Of a stretch of DNA of 64,000 nt, positions 37,401 to 49,400 are shown in pieces; position 1 is the first letter of the stretch; each line of letters begins with the position of its first letter. Source of the DNA: Phallusia fumigata (taxonomy: Eukaryota; Chordata; Ascidiacea; Phlebobranchia; Ascidiidae); NCBI GenBank assembly GCA_008931825.1, contig QXVZ01020046.1, positions 4,527 through 68,526 on the forward strand, written 5' to 3'. The notes under the pieces were generated by a model. That model was not told the origin of the DNA, did no database searches, and worked only from the letters and a program-made list of their open reading frames with translations. The translations under genes were made by a program, and so were the position numbers.

Positions 37401-40400
37401 ATGACTTATTTCGTTTTGTGTCCTTTACAACATGGGGTGGCATTAAAAGGGTTTATATATGTACATTTTTAAACGCCCCCTTTTAAAGAACAATTTTGCA
37501 CGTTTTGAAAAATTTCGCACATTTTAAAATTTTGTTTATGAAACCAAATGTTCAAGCTTGAGTTTACCTGAGAAATAGTTTGACTCTGAAAAAACTGATG
37601 CTTCCGATAAAAATTGACAGGAGTTAAAAACCTGCCTTTGTTCCACACTTTACTTTCCCCTTATCCTAAATCAATTTTCCCCTTATCCTGAAAGGTGTTT
37701 TATGTTGGAAATGATCTATTTGACTAATGTTTGACAGCAAGATTTTATTTTTGACAAATATCTAATCGTTTTGTCCCAAATAAGCAAAATATTGCCATCA
37801 CAATGTTTTCGAAATGTTCCCAATGTCAAAACCATTGTTGAAATAATAACTAGGTGTACCACACATTATATTGCTGCAATAATTGGAAACTTGGCTAATG
37901 CTAATTTTGTTTGGTGGTCTATACCTCTTAAACATTTTCCATAAACATTCTTCTCTATCAACGATTTTATTGCGCAAATCACAACTGACACCTCGCAAGA
38001 CAAAATCTTTCTGTACACTTGGAATATTCACAACTTATAAATGTATGTATAGGCACAATTGATGGTCGAAGCAAGCACGTTACAAACCAGTGGTATGCCG
38101 GTTTCTAGTGGTATGCCGGGTTGATTGGCATGAAACTGGGAGTTACCAAACTTTCAGCCGAAAACTGGGTAAAGTTGGGTTGGAAAGTGGCAGTGGGCTG
38201 CGCGTACTGCTGCTGGTGAACGGGCATGTACATGTCGTTGTGGTGGTTCACTGGCGCACTCCAGTGGTCGACGGTTTTTAGTGGCGATGACGTCGAAAAT
38301 GGAATAACAGCGTCGTTGTGATGGGTCTTGAGGTCGTGATTCGGACTTGGTGTCGACGTCACCGCTTCGTTGCCGACCTGTGGGCTGGGAATCGGGGAAA
38401 GGGCCTCAATGGACGCTGCCGATGATGACGATGATGGTGACGCAATCATGACGTCACCGTTTGCTTCGTGCATCTTGATGTGTTTGCGAAGGGAGCTTGG
38501 GTGAGTGTAGCTGCGGTCACAGTCTTCGTACTGGATAAAATAAAGAAATATATTTAGTGTGATGTCTATTGGTATTTGCTATACGTTAGAACTGAAAGTT
38601 TTTAAAGTTTGAAATCTAAGTGTGAAAATCTTTATTTGATTATTACCTTGCAGGCGTAAAGTTTCTCAGTGTTGTGCATGTAGCTGTGCTTCTTGCGGTC
38701 TGAGCTGTTTGCGAATCGTCTATCACATCCGGGAAATTTGCAAGGAAACGGTTTTTCACCTAACGAAACAAAAACAAGTTTAACAATAACGGAAAAATAA
38801 AAACGTCCTTAAATTGATTTAAAAACGCTGTACGTTGATGTAGTGGCATAATTTTGGTTGCTTACCTGTATGAACACGAAGGTGGATCTTTAAGTTCTCG
38901 CTTCTTCCAAACATTTTTCCGCATCCAGGGAAGTTGCAAACGAACGGTTTCTCCCCTGTGTGAACGCGCAGGTGATTCACCAACTTGTACTTGGCCTTGA
39001 AAGCCTTGCCAGTGCGCGAACAACCACCCCAGTAGCAGGTGTGGTCGGTTTGCTCGATGCCGCCCACGTGATCTCTTGTCACGTGGTTAACAAGGTCATT
39101 AAGGTCGTGGAAGATTACCCCGCACACGTGACCGCCGTCATGGTTTGGTGTTTTCCATTTGCAGACCACGGGTTCTTGAAGGCAGTTGACTGGTTGCTGC
39201 GGCTCTCTGTTGTAAACTGGGTGTTGCATCTGAGCTTGAAGCTGGTGCTGCAAGTGGGGAAACACCCCGTAGCCAGAATAATAAGAAGCAGTTGGCGGCG
39301 GTGCAAAGGCGAAGTGCTGGCTGTCAATGGTCCCTTGGTGGCCCAAATACCCACCATGTGGGGTTAAACTGGCCCGTGGGTCGTAAGCTGCGTAAGGACG
39401 ATCGGCTAAGATAGTCGAATGCATTGTTGCTTTGCTTGCTGATTGTACAATTGATAGATTGCTGAATTGAGATGATGTCCAAGGTAAGTCAGCGATCCGT
39501 ATTTAAACCCAGAACTTTTTTCCCTCAAGTTCGCGTCACCGCTAATGACGTCAATTACCCATTGTTACGTGAACTTCCGATTCTGTTGTCGCCTTCCCGT
39601 GGCGCGCGACTTTCCCAGCCCGTGACGCGCTGTCACGTCACAATCGCGTTTTGGCACGCGTCCAGCAGCGAAGTGATCGATTTTTGTTTGCCAAGTGCGT
39701 GGTCAAATTTGCATTGGCACTTGCACTTGGCAACTTGCAACCGATGTTTGGAAATAAACATGTTTTGAATAATAGAAAAATTTCTCGAAAAAATAAAATC
39801 TGACTAATAAGTTTGATGCTTGAATAATTCTTGGTTGATTTTTTAATGTTGTTTTCCAAATGTCCACAAACTCAATCAAAGCACGCATTTAAAAGTTTTT
39901 AACCACACGCACTCTTGTAAGTGAATTTAAATTTGAAAACTTAAAATATGCTTTGACAACAGATTCGAATCCCCCAACACTGCAGACCTATCATAACGAT
40001 AATGTACAAAATTTATTTGTAAAGTGTCGGAAACTTTTTTAATTCAAATTTAATGCATTTTTTAAATTTACATTTTAGAACCAACTGATTGTGTTTAAAT
40101 CTAATTGCATTCAAGTAACGTTTAAACATTTTTCTGAATTTTGATGGAATTAATGTTTAAAAATTTCTTGAATCATTTCTTTAATTCTTTTAAAATTCTT
40201 ACGCTGCAAGATATTTAACTTCCGACGTTCTCGTTGGTCCACGAAGGAAGTGAGATAATGTTCGTAGACAATACGTCTGCAGTGTCGGACTTCGAACGCA
40301 GCTAGTTTTGCGACGAAACCTATAGTCTCGAATTCGTTTTAAAATTCTTCATGTGGTTTAACGATATTATTTCTCTAAAGCGGTTTGTATCTACTGTAAT

Positions 40401-43400
40401 TTTGCATACAAATGGCATTGGTGGAGCACGGTTGTTTTGCCTATGCCATGTTTTTTAGTTAAGGCATTTTTTTAGATTTAATTTTTGTACAGAAGTCAGC
40501 ATGAAACATGAAAAACATTTTTTTTAAACATGTGGAGACATATTTTGTTGTCATTTTCTGGATATAAGCACGAAGTGTAACCTTCTAAAACACTGAATAA
40601 TAAATTGTAAAATGTTTAAGAAAGCACTTTTGAAGTGATCTAAAATTGTAAGCAAACCTGAAACTTGTTTGAAAATTCTTAGCCAACATTTAAAATTCTA
40701 TTCGTAAAGTAAAAATATTACCCTAGAACTACCAAATACGTGTGACAATACATTTTTTCGACAACCTGTTATTTCTAAAAATTGGTAAACGGAAATCTGT
40801 CTTCAATTTTTTGGATCTCCATAAAAATTTCCTCCAATGTCGCGTCATTGATAATGACGTTAATTATCCATTGTTACGTGAGCTTCCGATTCTATTGTTG
40901 TCGTCCCGCGGCGCACGTGGTCGATTACGCGCGAATTTCCCAGCACGTCGCGCGTTGTTACGTTGCAATGGCGTTTCGGCACGCGTCCAGCGGCGAGGCT
41001 CGCGACTTCTGCGTGCCAGGTGAGTCGTCAAATTTGCTTTGACACTTGCACTTGCCAACTCGCAGGCGATGCGTGAAAATAAACATGTTGTGGCATTTTT
41101 CAGCGTTAGAAAATCATTTTGCAATACTGCAAGAAATTTAGTTGTGGGTTTGCAATGACAAATACTACTTCCTTTTCATTATTGTAAAATGTTAAAATTG
41201 TTTATTTTGTGAATCCTGTTGTGAAGGTAAAAATTCTTATTTTCATGTTTGACATATCATCTATCTAAACGATTACATATGCAATACCAACAAATACCTT
41301 AATTAACATAACGAAAAATATTGCCCCTAAAAGTCGCTTTAAAATTATCAATTATATTACAATTGCGTAATTACCGCATTGTAATCTGTCATTACTAATT
41401 CCCACGCTTGTGGTGTTTAACTTCCGACCATCGTACTTCCACAGACGAGGAAGTGGAATAATAAAGCACAACAATAAGTCTGTAGCATCACCCGGGGCTG
41501 TCGACTATCTTACTGCCACCGATTTAGGTTTTTGCTCCACAGTTTTACAATTTCCTTCAGGGTTTAAATTGCAAAAAATCTTTATATTTTGCTGATTGTA
41601 TGAAGAATTGTACGTTTGATAATCTCGCATGGAAAGTTTTTTGAACTTTCAACGGTGGTGTGGTTGAATGATGCATTTATTTGGTACAAATACAACAATA
41701 GTCAGCGACACATTGAAAAGGTCTTTCAAAAGTGGGCAACTGTGTACAAGAAAGCAAAAATTATAAAATAAATTCCTTTCTCAGAATGTTAGCAAAATGC
41801 CTACAAAACAGACACAAAACTTTTTCTGGAAAATTATTTTATTCCAGTATATATTCTAGTCTTCATAATCAGGTATCACCGTTATTATTCATTGCCGTAA
41901 AATATTTTTCAAAGTTTTAATTTCAGTGACGACAATTACCGATTGTTTTCCGAGCTTCCGAGCCTATTGTTTTCGAGTGGTGCGAATTTTGAGCACGCGA
42001 CGCATTGTTGCGTCACTATCGCATTTTGGCACGCGTCCAACAGCGACGTGCGTGATTTTTGTTTGCCAAGTGCGTTGTCAAATTTGCATTGGCACTTGCA
42101 CTTGGGAACTGGCAACTAACGCGGTGTGAAATAAAATACGTTTACGGGATTTCTTGTGTTTTGGATCCATTTGACAAAATTGTTGATCACCATTAGCGTT
42201 TGAAAAAACGAAATGTTTTGTTTATAACCTTGTTTTATATGCGTATTGGCGGTATTTTTAAAATCGTTTTGGTGGCCTGTACCGACGTTTGTTTATAATA
42301 TTTGACCATTGCCGTTTTTGCACCAAAATATATGTTTGCTGCAATATCAAGTAAACGTCATCCGAAAAAAAAGATAGAATAGGTTGGGATGAAATTAGTT
42401 TTGCATTTAGTTTTACTAACAATTGTCTGGTACCACTTTACTTGATCAAAATGCTTTTGTGATTTCCGCCACAACAACAAGTTATCAATCCCATCATAAC
42501 AATTTATCGATCCCTCTTTGACAATAATTTACTTACAAGGCGAAAATTGTTTTTGAATCGGGCCTTTGCAGAAATATTTTCGTTTTGGGGAACTATATTT
42601 CGAAACGCTAAACGTGCCAAACGATAAATTCCCACGCTTTGCGAAAGTTGACAACCGACATTTTCCATTGTCCAAATAAGGAAGTGGGATAATAAGCCCA
42701 AACAATAAGTCTGTAGCTTCCCACATCCTGGTCGATTTTGTCTGGAGAAAGAACTGTTCTCAAAAATGTTTAAAATCTATCTTATACTTTATTCTGACTT
42801 GGTAAAGCCTTTGAATATTGTTGCTGTCCTTTTTTCTATTGCGGAGCATTAAATTTGGTTTAAAGTTGATTTATCTCTTTTAGAGATATGTTTTGGTGAT
42901 TGATGATGTGCTTTACAAACCGAATTCTGATAAGCTGGTTCCATGTGATTTGTTTTGCTGGCAATTGTTTGGTAACTTTTGAAGCGCATTGGGATGTAAT
43001 TCCATAAACAGATTTCAAAATTATTAATGTTTATTATCATTCCTTACAAAACTTTCGTTTTTGAAACGTCACCTTTGCGTGACACGCGGCAGGTGCGAAG
43101 TTCAGAGTGTGACTTCACAATATCTTATTGGCACGCGTCCAGTGGCGAAGCGACCAATTTCTGTTTGCAAAGCGATTCTTTAAATTTGCATTCGCACTTG
43201 CATTCGGCAACTTGCTACTAAAGCTTGCAGGTGTTATTTGCGCCAGTTATGTTGCTATTGCAATTGCTCTTATGGTTCTGCGTGCAAAATGCTGAATACA
43301 TTTAAAAATACCCATTGTTTAAAAATTACCTTACGAGTTTAAAAAGGTAGAAAAATGGACGTTTTGCCTTGCTTTTTTGCATGTATATCTATGGATTAAG

Positions 43401-46400
43401 TTACCATGTCAGTATTTGCATGTGGTTGAAGGAATGAAAAAACGTTTACCATTAGTTACCATTAGGGGGCCTGTTTGCAACAGATTAGCCCTTGCGTTTC
43501 CGCTAACAATGTAGCTTCATATTTGAGTCTTTGTTAATCTTCAAACCTTCTGGGCAGTCTATAGCCTACCACAAGTACACCAATAAAAAATCAGAACCTG
43601 TTGTATCTTAACCATGGAATGCGCATTATCATAAAGCAGGAGTGTCTCAAATAATATATCATACACCTAATAATTGTTGCTTTTACTGCCACCAGCCACG
43701 AGCGTTCCTTGCACCAGTTCGATGCAATGACTTACGAAATGATGGAAGCTATAAACAGCATCAATTCCTCGGTGGCGGCTCAATCTTCAACCAGCGCCAA
43801 CTTGCTGCGATGGATGGAAAGCGACAGAGAGCTGATATCGGACCTCGCGGAAATGACTACCTCATTGCAAGAGGTAAGGTTGATTTTTGGCAAGAGGTTT
43901 ATAAAACTTTCAACCGATTCGTGGGATCTAAAATGCCAGTTTCTCTAAAACAAAACAGGGCATTAGTTGACGTTTAGCAAATACATTGGCTTTGCTTGAA
44001 GAATACAGATCTCTGAATTTTGCAAACGTTTCAACAATCGCGGCTTCCGTGATCAGTGAAGTTTTGTTTTTAATCAAGTTACACTTCAAGTCCAAATCTC
44101 GTGTCCCCAGAAAAAAAAATAAAGATTGCAAAACAAAGCAACTATTTTTAAAAATTTTAACATTTTTGCCGAAAATATTTTAATTAAAAAAATATCTAAA
44201 ATTTTGTCTTAAAATTTACCGACAATTATAATATCATATTGCATGTTCTGACAAAGACAATGTTATTTTGTCAAGCCACTTGCACTTAAGCTCCTACAAT
44301 ATTTGTTTGTGTTCGTATTGTTTTTAACCTAAAAATACGGAAATTTATTAATTTCATTGAGCATAATTTTTCGTAAATAAGTGTGGTTTTCGATTTGGTA
44401 ATTTTTCGTAAAACTAACTTTATCAAACTCTAGTTGATTTCTTCAAAAACAATTCCCCTCAAACTCACGTAAACCATTTGCAGGAGTTCAACGAAAACGC
44501 AATGAGCGTCTGGGAATCGGTCAACGAAATCATACAGAAGCAAAACCTGGCAGACGATAACGCTAATATTAGAAACGCGACCCTAGAGGCGCTAGAGATG
44601 TGGTCGGCTGAAGCACAGACCTCGATGTATCAGATGAACGACAACGTAAGGCCCAAAAGTTTTCACATAACTTTAAACTTATAGCACCCAAACTCAAACT
44701 CCGTTGTCATCCTAACTTCTACCAAGGGTATAGCCTTTGTTCTTTGTAATACATTGCTTTATTTTACGTAACAAATCAACCGTCAAACCATCTGGCTCTA
44801 AAGTTAGCCAATATTAAATCTACCGTGTTCGTTAGATATACTTGCGATGTAATGCATGCAAAGGCTAAGTAAATGAATGGTCTAAACATAATACGTATTT
44901 GCTTTCCCAAAGTAAACTGTATGAACGTGACGGTCTTTATTACCAAACTTTTCAGTATTTCACAAGTACACATGTATTTTTACTTAATATTTTGTTATCT
45001 TTTGTAAGATCAACGTTCTTGGTGCGAGAGTTGATCTAATCGCTGGAGCGATAGGTTCTATCAGCGAACTCGATCGTAACGTTTCCGAAATATCCCGACG
45101 CGTTTCCGAGCTCGACCGATCCTCATCCGAAAATACCCGATCGTCGAAAGCCATGCGGCATATGGTCGACGGAACGCTGGAATCGGTCGTTAGTTTGGTG
45201 AGCTGCAAGATCGGCAATAAGCAAATGGAAATTTTTCGCAAAACCCCACACGGAATGAATACATGGCGGTTGTAAAAGCGTTGAGTTAAAACTTACGCGA
45301 AACTGACTTTGAAAACTTTATTATCCTGTGAGATAGAGTTTTTGATCGTAACCTTGTTAACTCCAAATAGAGCAGATGCCTTAAAACCTGTAATACATGT
45401 TTCCAATTTTAAACATATCCTAGGTATATTTGTAAAATTTATGTTTAAATAACAGGGAGCAATACTGGAAAGCATTCAAGAATCTAACAACTTAACGCAC
45501 CGAACAACCTACCAGCTATTGGATGATTTGCAAGGAAATGTTAACACCCAAAGTTTAAAACTCAATATAATGAGAGGCGAAATGTCCGGTATTCAAACCT
45601 TGGTCTCCGAGCGAATTGATAACGTCACACAGCTTTCATCTGAACTTCGCTTATCAGTATCCGAGCAGCAAGGTCACGTGGATACGTTGCTGGGCGACAG
45701 AATGTCAAACCGACGCGATTTGGAATATCTTCTGTCGAATGTGAGATGTTTGTAAAGCCAATCTAAAACCGTGAAAAACGTTTACGTGTTGTTTTACTTT
45801 AATTTTTCGATATTACAGGCCCGTGACGTGATGTGCCCTTTCGTTCATCAATTTTATGCTTAGTTAATATTACCTTGTTAATGTAACCTACTCGGCTGGT
45901 AAGCACTGAAGCTTTTATGTAAAAAGCTTTTGTAATCTATATATTTTCAAGTGGAAACCAAAAGTTGGCCGTGCTTGCGAATTCCAATTTTTTTTGGTTA
46001 TCTACGTAGGTCGACATACACGATGAGGCAATTCGTTTGCTCAACGCATCAAGCGCAAAACTTGCGAGCGGATTGACAACACTGAAGCAGGCTCTGACCA
46101 GCAGGACGATACAAATCAAAAATATCCTGTCAGCTGCAGCTGATGACAGACAAACACTAGATGTCCTGCAAACCAAGCAGTGGGATCATAAATCCAGGTG
46201 CGGATACTAGAAAGTGCAAACATTACGCCACACAGATTTTATTGGCTATGAAACGATTTTTAATTATCAGTTAAACGGCTAGTTTTGCTGGCAAAATGCA
46301 CACACCACAGTGGTGCTCAGCATTTTGGACAATGTAGTACTCTATTTTGGAAAGTGTTTGGTAAAAAACTAATTAGGGCTTGAAAGTGTTAAAAAACGCA

Positions 46401-49400
46401 ATATTAATCGAATATGAATTGCAACCAAAACAAACGTCATAATTTAATGTTTTTATGATTTAAGCTTACAAGGTAAATCTTCATGCAAATAAGCGATAAA
46501 TTTAAGTCAGCGTTTGCTAAGCGTCTGTAGCCAACTTACATCAAGCTAAACACATCTCGTTTATCTTATTTTATGTTACTTACACTTAGAATAATGGAGA
46601 TGGAGGACCGAACGAGCGGCGTTGAACAGCAAGTGAGCACACTGGATGCGAGGCTCAGTAGGTCCTTGAACAAACCGACTGTTGAGATCGATCCACAACT
46701 TCAGACCAAAGTGGATGGACTGGGTAAAACAACAAAGACGCACATGTTCTTCGGGTTATGTTGTAAAAAAGCGCATCATCTTAAAATTAAAACACTTTTC
46801 CTGTTCTACTTTAGTGCCAAAAATAGCAAGAAATAATTTTATTCAAAAATAATTTGAACTACATGCGTAGCAACATGTACTTTGCTTGCAGAATCCGAGT
46901 TAAACCAGGCTCGTTCGCGGATTACGATGCTCGAAACCGAGTATGACGTCACTGAAAACGTGACTCAGCAACTTTTGGGCCAAGTGCAGGAGAACTCACT
47001 TGCAATGACGAGGATCGGCGAATCACAAAGCCCTTTGGCAAGTAACGTTTTAGGTTAATTTTTACATCCTATTCCGGGTTACTTCTTTGACGGACCGAGT
47101 CTGAACTTTTCGTGAGCTAAAACTTCGGGCTCCTGTTGGAAAATAATGTACCTATATCCGATCTGCACGTTTTTTGCAGAATATTTGTTCAAAATTGCGG
47201 ACAGAGATACCAGTTTGGAACCTAAAAAACAGGATTATAGATCTTCTGATTAATTCACAGGATTAAATGCCACAAGATCGCTGATAATAAAAGCTGAGTG
47301 GCACTTAGTTAATATACAGTAATTAATAAAAACGTGTAGTCCAGTTGAAAAAGGCACTTTTCGGTCAAGCAGCTGACTTGTTGCTCATACGTCATTGATT
47401 TATATTACGTCATTGATTTATATTATGTCATTTATTTTTTGTAGAACGAGCAAGTGATGATCAGTTTGATTTCATCAATATCAGCATTGGAACAATCACT
47501 AAATGAAGTCAACGCTTCGCTGACTTTTAGTATCAGCGACATACTCGCCCTGCTTACTGATTTTCAGGTGCTGTTGTTTTCCCTTTTTGTACACTTATAA
47601 CAGACATGAATAGCAACTTGATAACACAAAGCAGGGGAGTGCCACCATGCGCCCCCGGACCTTATACGGCCCTCGAATAAAAATTGTACGACCATCAACG
47701 ATGTGCGCGATTTTTTTATAAATTTCTTTTTCGTGAAGTAATAATACGGCCAGGATCGAAAAACGAACAACTTTTAACTTACAAATGTCACTCATTCTTT
47801 CTGTTGTACATAAAACGTTTTGTTTAGAGTTTTTGAAAAAATGAAATGCAGTAAAAAAAAGGTTTGTAAAACCTATGGTAAATGAAAGTGCGACCCGCGG
47901 TCTAAGCTGAGCAACTGTACTTTGCGCTACAGTTATAAAGTTGCATACCACAAATATGTAGCACAGACCAAAAAATATAATGTGTGTGTTTTATTCTGTG
48001 CACGCTTAAAAACCCTTATGTCATCCTGTCACCGGGTTCATTTCGTGCCAATACCAATGATGTCATAAAAAATTCCCAAACTGTCTTCGTTTTATTCCAG
48101 TGTCCTTGCTTTTTTATTTGCCATTAAATCTATTGATCGCTCGTTAGTAATAGGTTTACTAATGGGTATTAGCGTTTTTAGCTTGCATTCGATACGTCTG
48201 GCCGTATATTGGAAAAGTACAACAGCGAAATGAAGATTATGGAAACGAATTTTTCAAACCATATCGATTACTTCACAACCAGCATCGATTATCTGAACCA
48301 GGTACAAAAACCTGGCACCTACCCAAAAAAATGGACCAGCTTATATTGTTTTGAAGTTTGACTTCATACTAGGCGTAACAATTAGTGCATGAATACTGCG
48401 TTATGCTGTGTAAATTATCAAGACTTCTTTAGACTTAGTTGCAGTGAATAATGCAAATTCGTTCAAATAGTAAAATCTGCATTAAGCGAATCACGCAATC
48501 TGCATCAAATTGAAGCGCCTTCTGTGAAGTCATTGTCAGCTGCTTTTTAATGTCTTTATTGTTAACCTTTATTTTAATGAAAAAGTGCATGATTACCAAC
48601 TCACAATATAAATATTCTAAGCCATAAATGGTGGGTTAATATTTGAATTTGTCTAATTTTCAACGTTACCATGACCCTAAATTTGTAACTGTAAACAATC
48701 AGGAACTTTCATGCGTCGGTAGAAAATCTGAGTATTCCATGTTTTTACGTTCTACTACATGTGTGCCCTAAACCCAGATCTGAAAATGTCCACTTTAATA
48801 ACCTGTGCGATAATTTCGGCAGATCGTCAGTGCAACCAACCAAGCAGTGTTGGAGAACACACAAAGGATCCGTGTTATCAACGAGACCTCTCTTATTTCA
48901 CAATTCACAATTTCCTCCTTACTCACTGGTCGGGCCGACGCCGAAGCCTCCGGCGGCAACGTGACGTCGAATGAAGGTGATGACGACAGCGATTATGTCG
49001 TCACTGAAACGATTGCGGCAAAATCTGCACAACAACCGCAAGCGCTTACTGGGTTGGAAGCCTACAGTATATATCAGGACGGTAAGAACGTTAAACTTAA
49101 CTTAATGTTTACTTTATACCAAACATTGTGTTATTTTTCAAAACTGTCAGCTATAGTAAACGCGTCAGTTGTTGAAAGTAGCCCAAAAGTATCTACTATT
49201 TACAGCACAAAAGTATCTACTGTTTACAGCACAATCACCAAGGTCAGTGAAAAAACTGCTTTCAAACACTGTGCCTAAAGACCGTTTGCTAAATCTTTGG
49301 TGTGCGATTACTATAAAAAGTGGTTTGCAAAACGTTCTCAATTAGCAAAAATACAAATGTTTGGAATCCTCAAGTCAGGGTTGAAAATGTTTGTTGCATT

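Larger units (their letters stand above)
32714..43695. other. 11-kb intron 21 of the coiled-coil gene, host of the Zic locus
   Basis: The exon ending at 32713 leaves phase 2 (AG) and the exon starting at 43696 begins with C, giving an AGC codon and continuing the same helical character. No coiled-coil exon is visible between them. The intron holds two minus-strand Zic genes and the alternating conserved blocks listed separately. It is about ten times longer than any other intron of this gene. Confidence 0.8.

Noticed and set aside
33313-39424. The Zic genes as exons of the surrounding coiled-coil gene
   Set aside because: They lie on the opposite strand, have their own starts, introns and stops, and the host exons join in phase across them.
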